The notes under the pieces: generated by a model
The model's input: the letters and a program-made list of their open reading frames with translations, nothing else
Database searches by the model: none
Told to the model about the DNA's origin: nothing
Assembly (NCBI GenBank): GCA_020848595.1
Contig: JADLHV010000026.1
Location: forward strand, 1-16,268
Direction: 5' to 3'
Origin: Bacteroidia bacterium
GTDB lineage: Bacteria; Bacteroidota; Bacteroidia; NS11-12g; UBA955
Length of the DNA: 16,268 nt
Part shown: positions 1-7,728 of the stretch, in pieces
Layout of the letters: each line of letters starts with the position of its first letter
How positions within the stretch are numbered: position 1 is the first letter of the stretch
Program-made: the position numbers and the translations under genes

Positions 1-2084
1 AGGGTATACATTTTTTTAGGTATACCAATTTGTCTCACGTTGAGGGAGTAGTTACCTGGAGGCAATTGATTTAGATAAATTTTATCTTGACCTTTACTAA
101 GTTGGAACCAATTGATATTGTTGAGACTATATTCATATTCGACATTTCCTAAAACAGGAGCTGCAGGCATTTCTATTCCAATAGAAAAACTATTTTGGTC
201 GTGTTGTAGAATAATTTTCTTTAAGTCGAATTGTTTTAATTCTCCAATTTCAAAGTAATTGAAATATACAGGAATAACAGGAGGCGATTTTCTTAGTTCG
301 TTGAGTTTAACCTTATAGGTTTTTTGACCAGCAATAAGATAAAGGATACCATCGGCCAATGTAAAATCTGTATTTCTATTAAATTCAACTGCACCAATAT
401 ATGAGAAAGTTTGAATAGAAAAGTCTTGTAGATTAATTGTGTGAATCCCTTTACTACTTAGCAACCAAATTCGGTCATTATATAATTTTATTTTAATAAT
501 GGTATTACCCAAGGTGCTATTTAAACTATTAAAATGGCGATATATATTACCATCTTTTAAAATTATAATACCCGATTGAATAGTTCCAATGATAACATAA
601 GGGGAATAGATGTCAATAAAACTGCTAAAAATTTGTTCATCGCCATTTTTTATTTCTTCTGGATTTTCTTGATTTTTTAATTTAAATAATCCAGGTATTC
701 CACCAAAATACAATACACCATCAGTGCTATCAAATTTGACGTTATTAAATCGACCGATTAAATTGACCCGTTTTAAATCGATATCATTACTATTTATAAA
801 TTCTTTGGACGCGAAAGAATTTATAATACTTGTAGTAAATTTATGATAAAAAATATTACCAGTAGTGGCCATATAAATATTCCCATTTTCGTGTAAGCTA
901 GCATCTTTTAGAGCCAATTGATTGAAATATTTATGAGGAATAAAGTTAGAATCTATGAGTAAAAATCGACTATTTCCAATAAGTATGTATTGATTATTTA
1001 AGTTTTTTGCGACAATAATTGGTTTGTTATCCATGAAATCGTCGAATTCAAGCACTTTTTCAACGTGGTCATGATACATTCTATACAATTGGTTATCTGC
1101 AGTAATTCCATAGGCATGCCCTCTAAAGTGCGACAATTTAATAAAATTAGATTTTTCACCTATTTCAATAAGTTGAACATTGCTATACGGTTTTACTACT
1201 ATACCTTCATTTAAAGTCGAGTACCATTCGTTACCTAATTTATCTTTAGAAAAGTGGGTATAGCTTCGTCCTTCCATCACCGTCGACATAGTAAATTTAC
1301 TATTCTTTAAGTCAATTTTAACAACACTCCCAGTGGTAAAAGCATATAAATATTGGCCATTCTGTTCAGAGTGATTATAGTTATATCCTAAGGGTACAAC
1401 TAAAGTGTTTTTGTAGTCTTTGCCATATTTAATATAAAGGTGATTAGCGACATTATAACTACAAATGATTATAGAATCGTTTGCATAGATGACAGAATAG
1501 GGTAATTGAAGATCAAGAGAGTCTAATTTTCTATTTTTATATTTGTATAGTTTGCCATTAACAATATTATTAAAGTATGCTACACCATCATTAACATAAA
1601 GATTCTGAATAGTTAGGTTCAATTTAGTTTTATATTCCTTACCAGATTTTATATCAAATTCAATTAATCCACCTTCCGCATTAAAAATTAGGTTACCATT
1701 ATTTAGAAAGCTAACTCTGACAGTAGAAGGAGGGTAATTGAGGTTAAACGATTTGAAAAGTTTCATTTCATCATTATCAATATAGAAAACCTGCAAACCT
1801 AAATTAGTCATCCATACTTTGCCATCGGGACCAATGGTTAAATCGGTATAAACATTTGATTTTTGAACAGGGCTGATATAGTGTTTAAATTTAAATCCAT
1901 CGTATCTCGAAATACCGTTATCGTGCGCAATCCAAAGAAAACCTTGGTGGTCGAATTTAACTTTAAAGATATTATTGGTAGATAATCCTTCCTTAATAGT
2001 GAGGAATTTATAGACAATATTTTGAGCGTTTGAATAACTCGAAGCAAAAAGTAAAATAATCAATATTGCTTTTTTCGCACGCAT
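1..2084 (-). CDS. Periplasmic two-component-regulator propeller (Reg_prop) and Y_Y_Y sensor protein, partial
   Basis: The frame stays open from an ATG at 2084 to the window edge, giving 694 full codons; the 3' end is missing. Residues 1-20 form a signal peptide (basic MRAKK, then a hydrophobic stretch, with cleavage expected before QN). Residues 28-69 are a typical first Reg_prop repeat: LTIKEGLSTNNIF, then GFLWIAHDNGISRYDGF. Further propeller-like blades with short hydrophobic strands and GxLYFGG or GxxW turns continue to about residue 610. Residues 650-694 match the start of a Y_Y_Y domain (YEYSLNNINW, then LPPGNYSLNVR). In Bacteroidota this arrangement forms the periplasmic sensor half of histidine kinases, hybrid two-component systems or LuxR-type regulators, often sensing glycans or envelope signals. 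The transmembrane and output domains lie beyond the window, so the output type and ligand are unknown. The gene is separated from dnaK by a terminator and is probably transcribed alone. Confidence 0.88.
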   Translation of the reverse strand, partial: MRAKKAILIILLFASSYSNAQNIVYKFLTIKEGLSTNNIFKVKFDHQGFLWIAHDNGISRYDGFKFKHYISPVQKSNVYTDLTIGPDGKVWMTNLGLQVFYIDNDEMKLFKSFNLNYPPSTVRVSFLNNGNLIFNAEGGLIEFDIKSGKEYKTKLNLTIQNLYVNDGVAYFNNIVNGKLYKYKNRKLDSLDLQLPYSVIYANDSIIICSYNVANHLYIKYGKDYKNTLVVPLGYNYNHSEQNGQYLYAFTTGSVVKIDLKNSKFTMSTVMEGRSYTHFSKDKLGNEWYSTLNEGIVVKPYSNVQLIEIGEKSNFIKLSHFRGHAYGITADNQLYRMYHDHVEKVLEFDDFMDNKPIIVAKNLNNQYILIGNSRFLLIDSNFIPHKYFNQLALKDASLHENGNIYMATTGNIFYHKFTTSIINSFASKEFINSNDIDLKRVNLIGRFNNVKFDSTDGVLYFGGIPGLFKLKNQENPEEIKNGDEQIFSSFIDIYSPYVIIGTIQSGIIILKDGNIYRHFNSLNSTLGNTIIKIKLYNDRIWLLSSKGIHTINLQDFSIQTFSYIGAVEFNRNTDFTLADGILYLIAGQKTYKVKLNELRKSPPVIPVYFNYFEIGELKQFDLKKIILQHDQNSFSIGIEMPAAPVLGNVEYEYSLNNINWFQLSKGQDKIYLNQLPPGNYSLNVRQIGIPKKMYT

Positions 2085-2104
2085 TAGGCAAATATGTATA
2101 AAAA

Positions 2105-2139
2105 TATGCAATTATTTTCATGAATTCGTATGCAATTAT
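2105..2139. repeat. Pair of 11-base direct repeats upstream of the sensor gene
   Basis: TATGCAATTAT occurs at 2105-2115 and again at 2129-2139, with starts 24 bases apart. Both copies lie 20-55 bases upstream of the ATG of the propeller sensor gene, where a promoter or operator would be expected. Two same-orientation copies about two helical turns apart could be a regulator binding site. In AT-rich DNA this may also be chance. Confidence 0.3.
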
Positions 2140-2197
2140 AGGCCGTTGGTCTACAAACTTGACATTAATGTGATACGAAGTTAATTGGTAAAGGGAA

Positions 2198-2230
2198 TTG
2201 ACATACTGAAAAGCAGATTTGGTAAATTTG
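2198..2230 (+). promoter_or_regulatory. Candidate Bacteroidota-type promoter in the dnaK-sensor gap
   Basis: TAAATTTG at 2223-2230 matches the Bacteroidota -7 consensus TAnnTTTG exactly. TTG at 2198-2200 lies 22 bases upstream, within the spacing range known for the -33 element in this phylum. It would start plus-strand transcription near 2236, toward the terminator at 2328-2367. No protein-coding gene follows it, so it either drives a short RNA or is a chance match. Confidence 0.35.
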
Positions 2231-2235
2231 AGACT

Positions 2236-2367
2236 ATTAACCCAAAATACTATAGCATCTTTGTAGGACTTGAAATGTGCATTTCGAGTATAACTACGAC
2301 CATTTAAGGACTAAAAGTAAATAACACATCAATAAAAAAGCCCCAATTAAGGGGCTTTTTTATTGAT
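2236..2367 (+). ncRNA. Possible small RNA, about 130 nt, between a promoter-like site and a strong terminator
   Basis: This is a hypothesis built from two signals. A TTG-N22-TAAATTTG promoter-like pair ends at 2230, and a 17-bp terminator hairpin that also works on the plus strand ends at 2367. No open reading frame of meaningful length lies between them on the plus strand. The interval includes a short inverted repeat, GAAATG-TG-CATTTC at 2272-2285. No known RNA family was recognised. The start at 2236 is estimated from the -7 element, not observed. Confidence 0.22.
2328..2367 (-). terminator. Bidirectional intrinsic terminator downstream of dnaK
   Basis: A perfect 17-bp inverted repeat has arms at 2328-2344 and 2351-2367 around the 6-base loop aattaa. 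The core is AAGCCCC/GGGGCTT, flanked by A6 on one side and T6 on the other, so each strand shows a GC stem followed by a U-tract. It begins 10 bases past the dnaK stop codon and is best read as the dnaK terminator. Its symmetry means it would also end transcripts arriving on the plus strand. Confidence 0.9.
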
Positions 2368-2377
2368 ATTCAATGAA

Positions 2378-4282
2378 TTATTTAACCTCTTCAAAAGAGA
2401 CATCTTCTACATCTGAACCTTGATCAGAGTTAGGAGCAGTTTCGTTGTTTGGCGCATCACCTTGACCTTGAGCAGCTTGCTGTGCATTGTAAATATCCTG
2501 ACTAGCGGCTTCCCACGCTTTATTCAAAGCTTCGGAGGCAGAATCACATGCACTTACGTCTTTACTGTTATGAGCGGTTTTTAATTGAGCTAGAGCATCT
2601 TCAATAGCTTGCTTTTTATCAGCAGGCAATTTATCGCCATAGTCTTTCAAATTTTTATCTGAAGTAAAGATCAACGTATCAGCAGCATTTAATTTTTCAA
2701 TTTCTTCCTTAGCCACTCTATCTGTTTCAGCATTGGCTTCAGCTTCTTGCTTCATACGTTCAATTTCTTCTTTACTTAAGCCACTAGAACTTTCAATTCT
2801 AATTTTTTGTTCTTTACCAGTTCCTTTATCTTTCGCACTAACGTGTAAGATACCATTAGCATCTATATCAAAAGTAACTTCAATTTGCGGAACACCTCTT
2901 TGAGCAGGAGGAATGCCATCTAAATTAAACATTCCAATTGTTCTATTATCCTTAGCTAGAGGGCGTTCACCTTGTAAAACGTGCAATTGCACACTTGGTT
3001 GGTTATCGCTTGCAGTACTAAAGGTTTCGCTTTTCTTGGTTGGGATAGTGGTGTTAGATTCAATAAGTTTGGTCATAACGCCACCAAAAGTTTCGATTCC
3101 TAGACTTAGTGGAGTAACATCTAATAACAAAACATCTTTCACTTCACCAGTTAAAACACCACCTTGAATTGCAGCACCTACAGCCACAACTTCATCTGGA
3201 TTAACACCTTTAGAAGGCGCTTTTCCAAAGAATTTTTCTACAGCAGCTTGTACAGCAGGAATACGTGTGCTACCACCTACTAAGATTATTTCATTGATAT
3301 CCGAAGTGCTGTAGCCTGCATTTTTAAGCGCAGATTTACAAGGTTCGATAGTTCTTTGTACTAAATCATCGACGAGTTGTTCAAATTTAGCTTTACTTAA
3401 AGATCTTACTAAGTGTTTGGGGATACCATCAACTGGCATAATATAAGGCAGATTGATTTCGGTATTAGTAGTACTAGAAAGTTCAATTTTAGCTTTTTCA
3501 GCAGCTTCTTTCAAACGCTGAAGAGCCATTGGATCTTTACTAATATCTAAACCACCATTTTCATCCTTAAATTCTTGTACTAACCAATCTATAATTTTTT
3601 GATCGAAATCATCACCACCTAAATGTGTATCACCATCTGTAGATTTTACTTCAAAAACACCATCACCCAATTCTAATACAGATACGTCGTGAGTACCACC
3701 ACCACAATCGAAAACAACAATTTTCATGTCGCTGTGTTTTTTATCTAATCCATATGCCAAAGCAGCAGCAGTAGGCTCATTGATAATTCTTCGCACATTT
3801 AAACCTGCTATTTCACCTGCTTCTTTAGTTGCTTGTCTTTGAGCATCATTAAAATAGGCTGGAACAGTAATAACGGCTTCTTTAACCTCAGTGCCTAAAT
3901 AATCTTCAGCAGTTTTCTTCATTTTTTGAAGAATCATAGCACTAATTTCTTGAGGTGTGTAAAGGCGGTCATCAATTTTAACTCTTGGGGTATTGTTATC
4001 GCCTTTTACAACTTCATAAGGTACTCTACCTGTCTCCATTGTAACTTGGTCGAAGTTATTTCCCATAAATCGTTTAATCGAGAAAATGGTATTTCTTGGA
4101 TTAGTAATCGCTTGTCTTTTTGCTGGATCACCAATCTTTCGTTCGCCATCTTTCATAAATGCCACCACCGATGGTGTTGTGCGTTTGCCTTCACTATTGG
4201 CAATCACCACTGGCTCGTTGCCTTCCATAACTGAAACGCAACTGTTTGTAGTTCCTAAGTCTATGCCTATTATTTTGCTCAT
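2378..4282 (-). CDS. dnaK: Molecular chaperone DnaK (Hsp70)
   Basis: DnaK is the ATP-dependent cytosolic Hsp70 that binds exposed hydrophobic segments and works with DnaJ and GrpE. At 634 residues the protein is full length. The nucleotide-binding domain (about 1-380) shows IGIDLGTTNSCVSV at 5-18, the ITVPAYFNDAQRQATKEAG block at 138-156, and the adenosine motif ILVGGSTRIPAVQ at 333-345. The linker DVLLLDVTPLSLG follows at 383-395, then the substrate-binding beta-domain, a helical lid, and a Q/N-rich tail ending DVSFEEVK, close to the EEVD-like DnaK ending. The phosphate-2 loop reads DCGGGTHDVS (192-201) where DLGGGTFDIS is usual; T197 and D199 are kept. The ATG at 4282 gives the conserved N-terminus. 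grpE and dnaJ are not adjacent. A TAnnTTTG element lies about 37 bases upstream and no CIRCE operator was seen. Confidence 0.98.
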   Translation of the reverse strand: MSKIIGIDLGTTNSCVSVMEGNEPVVIANSEGKRTTPSVVAFMKDGERKIGDPAKRQAITNPRNTIFSIKRFMGNNFDQVTMETGRVPYEVVKGDNNTPRVKIDDRLYTPQEISAMILQKMKKTAEDYLGTEVKEAVITVPAYFNDAQRQATKEAGEIAGLNVRRIINEPTAAALAYGLDKKHSDMKIVVFDCGGGTHDVSVLELGDGVFEVKSTDGDTHLGGDDFDQKIIDWLVQEFKDENGGLDISKDPMALQRLKEAAEKAKIELSSTTNTEINLPYIMPVDGIPKHLVRSLSKAKFEQLVDDLVQRTIEPCKSALKNAGYSTSDINEIILVGGSTRIPAVQAAVEKFFGKAPSKGVNPDEVVAVGAAIQGGVLTGEVKDVLLLDVTPLSLGIETFGGVMTKLIESNTTIPTKKSETFSTASDNQPSVQLHVLQGERPLAKDNRTIGMFNLDGIPPAQRGVPQIEVTFDIDANGILHVSAKDKGTGKEQKIRIESSSGLSKEEIERMKQEAEANAETDRVAKEEIEKLNAADTLIFTSDKNLKDYGDKLPADKKQAIEDALAQLKTAHNSKDVSACDSASEALNKAWEAASQDIYNAQQAAQGQGDAPNNETAPNSDQGSDVEDVSFEEVK

Positions 4283-4318
4283 AAAATATGTTATTTCTAA
4301 TCGTTATTTTCTACGTTT

Positions 4319-4349
4319 CAAACCTAGTGCCATTTAGATTTATTGGCAG
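4319..4349 (-). promoter_or_regulatory. Candidate dnaK promoter
   Basis: On the minus strand TAGGTTTG (4326-4319) fits TAnnTTTG exactly. CTG at 4349-4347, one mismatch from TTG, lies 20 bases upstream. The implied start near 4313 would leave a leader of about 30 bases before the dnaK ATG. No CIRCE inverted repeat (TTAGCACTC-N9-GAGTGCTAA) is present in the gap, so HrcA control is not supported. Confidence 0.42.
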
Positions 4350-4454
4350 TTTAATAGACTTTTTTACATAAAGTTATATTGAATCATGACAAAAAGTCGC
4401 AATTCTATGCAAGCAACATAAAAATAATTTGTAGCAAATGTCAGATTCTAACTC

Positions 4455-5453
4455 CTACCTGACAAAACCTAGTTTTTTAAGTTCAGGATCGGTAACAAAA
4501 AATGTCTTTGTCACATCCGAAATAGTAATTTCATTGATATAAAGCGTATTTCTAGAACCGAAAATACCAATACCATTGGTAATATTAGTATAATCTGTTT
4601 GTTTTTGAACAATACCAATAGAAGGCGTAGATGACTGTATATAGGTATCAAGAATTACATTTCCAGAGCTTAAAATAATTTCGCAAGTAGTAAAACGCCT
4701 AGTTACATCTAGATTGATAGAAATATTTGCTTTGATATTATCGTAAAATGCACCGCTAGGTATACGCTGCAAGACATATTCAAATCCTTTGTTAGAAAGC
4801 GTTCGATAAGATTTTAAAATCTTCCATGGGATAGTTTTTAAGACCTTAATATTTGTATCTAATTTATCGACCTCTATGTAGTTAAAATATAAAAAAGCAT
4901 CAAATATTTTTCCATTAACAGGTGAAATTAGTTCGATAGGTATATTGCCAGTTGGTAAAGCACTGAATATTTTTAGTAAACCTAAATTACTAACGGGTTG
5001 TCGCAAGATTGGCGTAGAAACAATATCAGTTTCGGCTGTAACTAATTTACCACTATTGGGAAGTTTTAGCTCAAGACGATATTTTTGATTGGCAAATATT
5101 TGTTCATTGGTAACATAGAGGTAATTGGGAGAGTTGGCGAACATTCCACTATCTTTAAGCAAAATATTGGCTTTAAATAGCGGTATTCTTCTTCCAGTGC
5201 CAATTTCAATTATTTCAGGACGTATGGTATCAAAATAAAGTGAATCTGCAATTTTAGCAACGTCTGAAGCCCTTGAATTAGGATTGACGAATACTTTATT
5301 AATTTTAACAAACTGCATACTCAAATTTGGGTCGAGTAAGGCATAAATAGACGCGTTCTCTTCATAATCTGCGAGAACATCAATTTCATTAGAACAAGAG
5401 ACAAAGGTCAATACAACGATAAATGGGAATAAAAATCTAAAACACAACTTCAT
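4455..5453 (-). CDS. DUF4249-like outer-envelope lipoprotein
   Basis: The 332-residue protein has a lipoprotein signal: a basic/hydrophobic N-terminus and the lipobox TFVSC with C20 as the lipidated residue, followed by SNEID. The segment YALLDPNLSMQFVKINKVFV (37-56) resembles the start of DUF4249 proteins, which are Bacteroidota lipoproteins of unknown function often found beside TonB-dependent receptors. The rest is beta-rich, with alternating hydrophobic strands and no catalytic motif that I recognise. It is transcribed toward dnaK with a 172-base gap, so it is probably a separate unit. It is divergent from the coiled-coil gene starting at 5510. The family assignment rests on motif memory and is moderate; the lipoprotein call is firm. 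No TonB-dependent receptor is present in the window. Confidence 0.75.
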   Translation of the reverse strand: MKLCFRFLFPFIVVLTFVSCSNEIDVLADYEENASIYALLDPNLSMQFVKINKVFVNPNSRASDVAKIADSLYFDTIRPEIIEIGTGRRIPLFKANILLKDSGMFANSPNYLYVTNEQIFANQKYRLELKLPNSGKLVTAETDIVSTPILRQPVSNLGLLKIFSALPTGNIPIELISPVNGKIFDAFLYFNYIEVDKLDTNIKVLKTIPWKILKSYRTLSNKGFEYVLQRIPSGAFYDNIKANISINLDVTRRFTTCEIILSSGNVILDTYIQSSTPSIGIVQKQTDYTNITNGIGIFGSRNTLYINEITISDVTKTFFVTDPELKKLGFVR

Positions 5454-5468
5454 TTGGGATAATTATAT

Positions 5469-5476
5469 TAATTTTG
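5469..5476 (+). promoter_or_regulatory. Candidate -7 element for the coiled-coil/HExxH/GNAT operon
   Basis: TAATTTTG matches TAnnTTTG exactly and lies 33 bases before the ATG at 5510, in the short divergent gap after the lipoprotein gene. No good TTG sits at the usual upstream distance, so only half of the promoter is supported. Confidence 0.35.
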
Positions 5477-5509
5477 CTCCACTCCAATAGGGGGAGCGCA
5501 ATTGCAAAG

Positions 5510-6886
5510 ATGAAGAAATTATTTCTAATTTGGATGTGTACATCTGGATTTTTTGCCTATGGTCAGGAAGTCAATAAGGAATTTACAAAGCTCTTATTCA
5601 ATGAGCAGTTCAATCAAGTGGATAAATCATGGAACAGCACATTCAATGCTGACAACTTATTTATTGCGCAATATGGTTATTTTGAACTTTATCGAAAATC
5701 TAAAAAGTCGGGATATTATCTCTTCCCAAATACTGAAGATGAGTATTCTAATTATTTGTTAGAAGCTTCTGTAAGTTTCAACGACCATAAGAATCGAAAA
5801 CAAAGTGCTGGGCTTGTATTAATGGCTCAAGCCGAAACGAGTGGCGGAATTTTGGTTGAAATCAATCAAAAAAAGGAATTTCGTATCATGAAGATTACCA
5901 AAGATAAGCAATCTCCAATTGTAGGTACTGGTCAGGGTTGGATTAAATCTAATGCTGCAATCACAAAAGGGGAGAATCAAATCATGATAAAAACGTATGA
6001 TAAAGTATATGATTTGTATATCAACTCGCAATATGTTCAATCGTTTACTTATATAGAACTTGGTAAAGGTAAAGTGGGAATTTATGTTGGTCCAGATAGT
6101 AAAGTGAAATTTGATTATCTTAAGCTATTTGTAGAAGATAAGAAAGATTTGGTGAATCTTAATTCAACAGATACCAAATCAATTGAAGAATCCTTCACAC
6201 AAATTATTGTTAAATTGAAAGATCAAATCAATAAAAAAGATAAGGAGATAGACGAATTACGAACAAAATTAAAATTATGTGAGAATGGTAATGGGGGTAT
6301 GAAATCTATTGATACTGCAGTGATTGGACAACGAAATCGATTGAATATTAGAGTTGATCAGCTAGAAATTGAGAACGAAAATCTAAAAACTGATTTAGTC
6401 AATATGGAAGAAGAATTGACTTCATTAAGAGAATTCAAAAGTAGAATTGAGAAAGGCGATGAAGAAGGTGATATAATCATCAATTTAACCAATATGGTCG
6501 AGAATCAGAAGAATAAACTTGAGTCTCTAGAAAATGAAAATAAGTCACTTAATAAAGAAAATAACGATTTGTTTATAGAGACAAAAGACCTCACAAAACA
6601 ACTCGACAAATCGACCAATGAGCTTACGAGTGAAAGAGCAAAAAATATTAAATTGAAAGAAGAGTTAGATAGTTTGAGGAAAACCATATTAAACTTAAAA
6701 GATTCTTTAACAAAAAATAAATCAGATGCTACAAACTCGGGTTCTGCACCGGTAAAAGAACTTAGCGATGATGAAAAATTGCAGCAAATGATAGAGAAAG
6801 AACGAGAAGAAAGGCGCAAACGCAGAGAAGAAGCAGAACGTAAGCGCAAAGAAGAAGAAGATAAACAAAATTCGGACGGTCAATGA
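5510..6886 (+). CDS. Exported lectin-fold and coiled-coil protein of unknown function
   Basis: The ATG at 5510 (458 residues) is preferred because it starts directly with a signal peptide (MKKLFLIWMCTSGFFAYG, cleavage before Q19); an upstream TTG at 5474 would bury this signal and overlaps the promoter-like site. Residues about 28-208 form a beta-rich module resembling concanavalin-A-like/laminin-G-type folds: LLFNEQFNQ, ASVSFNDHKNRKQSAGLVL, then GKVGIYVGPDSKVKFDYLKL. Residues about 225-405 are heptad-like and rich in E, K, L and N, predicting a long coiled coil. A linker (406-417) and a highly charged helix, KEREERRKRREEAERKRKEEE, follow (430-450). There is no membrane segment or LPXTG-like anchor. 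It probably acts in the periplasm or at the surface as a binding or scaffolding protein. Its TGA overlaps the next ATG by 4 bases, implying translational coupling. Confidence 0.85.
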   Translation: MKKLFLIWMCTSGFFAYGQEVNKEFTKLLFNEQFNQVDKSWNSTFNADNLFIAQYGYFELYRKSKKSGYYLFPNTEDEYSNYLLEASVSFNDHKNRKQSAGLVLMAQAETSGGILVEINQKKEFRIMKITKDKQSPIVGTGQGWIKSNAAITKGENQIMIKTYDKVYDLYINSQYVQSFTYIELGKGKVGIYVGPDSKVKFDYLKLFVEDKKDLVNLNSTDTKSIEESFTQIIVKLKDQINKKDKEIDELRTKLKLCENGNGGMKSIDTAVIGQRNRLNIRVDQLEIENENLKTDLVNMEEELTSLREFKSRIEKGDEEGDIIINLTNMVENQKNKLESLENENKSLNKENNDLFIETKDLTKQLDKSTNELTSERAKNIKLKEELDSLRKTILNLKDSLTKNKSDATNSGSAPVKELSDDEKLQQMIEKEREERRKRREEAERKRKEEEDKQNSDGQ

Positions 6887-7245
6887 TACAATTGGTAAGT
6901 AGTTCTTTATTGGATTTGCTGACATTTGGCAATAAGAAAGTAAGTGCCATGGCGTTGTGGCCTTTTGTTATTTTTAGGAGTATAGAAATAGCTGAAAATA
7001 AAACGATACATAATCATGAGAGCATTCATCTAAGACAACAGATTGAGATGCTTCTAATTCCTTATTATATTTTATATTTTATTGAATATTGGTTAGCCAT
7101 GATTACAAATGGATTTAAACATCAGAAAGCTTATCTTTCAATTAGTTTTGAGCGAGAAGCTTATGAACACGAAACCAATTTGAGTTATTTAAATAATAGG
7201 AAGTGGTTATCTAGTTGGACTTACATAAAAAGAAAGTTTAAATAA
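6883..7245 (+). CDS. Small conserved HExxH (zincin-like) protein
   Basis: The 120-residue protein starts at an ATGA overlap with the preceding stop. It contains HESIH at 45-49, the HExxH zinc-binding and catalytic pattern of metallopeptidases, followed by LRQQIEMLLIPYYILYFIEYW, whose hydrophobic part (about 56-72) could be membrane-associated. The later segment SFEREAYEHE (88-97) offers acidic residues that could supply a third metal ligand. I recall similar short proteins with HExIHxRQQ and FEREAY motifs as widespread uncharacterised Bacteroidota proteins, but I cannot name the family. At 120 residues it is short for a complete peptidase, so enzyme activity is inferred only. It abuts the GNAT gene with no gap, forming a three-gene operon. 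There is no signal peptide. Confidence 0.82.
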   Translation: MIQLVSSSLLDLLTFGNKKVSAMALWPFVIFRSIEIAENKTIHNHESIHLRQQIEMLLIPYYILYFIEYWLAMITNGFKHQKAYLSISFEREAYEHETNLSYLNNRKWLSSWTYIKRKFK

Positions 7246-7665
7246 ATGGTAGAAGTAAAGAAAATAAAGAGCCATGAAGAACGCGACCTAGCATTTGAGA
7301 TTCGACGTCGAGTTTTTGTAATAGAGCAGGCAGTAGACGCAACAGAAGAGTACGATGAAGATGATGAAAAATGCACACATTTTATAGCCTATTTAGAAGG
7401 GAATCCGGCAGGTACAGCACGTTGGCGTTTTAAAGATAAAGGGATTATTAAATTAGAGCGGTTTGCAGTAGAGCGTCAGTACAGAGGAAAAGGCATAGGT
7501 GCAGCATTAGTGAAAGCCGTATTAGAAGATTTGCCAGTAGCAGAGAAAGTGATGATGCATGCGCAATTACACGCTATACCTTTTTATGAAAAACAAGGAT
7601 TTATTACTTATGGCCCTGAATTCGAGGAAGCAGGTATTAGACACTTCGCAATGAAACAGCCTTAG
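7246..7665 (+). CDS. GNAT family N-acetyltransferase
   Basis: The 139-residue protein is a single GNAT domain. Such enzymes transfer an acetyl group from acetyl-CoA to an amine; the substrate here is unknown. The acetyl-CoA pyrophosphate loop RGKGIG (80-85) follows the beta4 strand IIKLERFAVE (67-76), and HAIPFYEKQGFITYG (109-123) is the usual C-terminal GNAT segment. The N-terminus, with IRRRVFVIEQAVDATEEYDEDDE, resembles the ElaA/YjcF-like branch, in which the acidic stretch precedes a TH(F/L) strand. Its ATG begins immediately after the stop of the HExxH gene, so it is likely co-translated with it. No terminator hairpin is clear downstream; the 87-base gap before fabG is very AT-rich. Confidence 0.92.
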   Translation: MVEVKKIKSHEERDLAFEIRRRVFVIEQAVDATEEYDEDDEKCTHFIAYLEGNPAGTARWRFKDKGIIKLERFAVERQYRGKGIGAALVKAVLEDLPVAEKVMMHAQLHAIPFYEKQGFITYGPEFEEAGIRHFAMKQP

Positions 7666-7728
7666 AGGATAATTAATATAAATATTTTTTTTTAAATTTA
7701 AGACTATAACAACTCCGTCAATTTTATT

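Noticed and set aside
1838..2047. A 69-codon minus-strand open frame near the left end
   Set aside because: It lies in another frame of the propeller sensor gene, whose frame has a signal peptide and a clear Reg_prop repeat.
2272..2285. Short palindrome GAAATG-TG-CATTTC as an operator
   Set aside because: Six-base arms in AT-rich DNA are expected by chance and no divergent promoter pairs with it; it is mentioned only as part of the possible small RNA.
2913..4337. Several 80-100 codon open frames on the plus strand opposite dnaK
   Set aside because: They are antisense shadows of a highly conserved gene, have no recognisable domains, and dnaK fully explains the coding signal here.
4283..4454. 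CIRCE or other heat-shock operator upstream of dnaK
   Set aside because: No inverted repeat of the CIRCE type is present; only a standard TAnnTTTG-type promoter candidate is visible.
6505..6950. Minus-strand open frames rich in Phe, Leu and Ser opposite the coiled-coil gene
   Set aside because: Their composition is the complement of the Glu/Lys-rich coiled-coil codons; the plus-strand gene has a signal peptide, domains and a coupled downstream gene.
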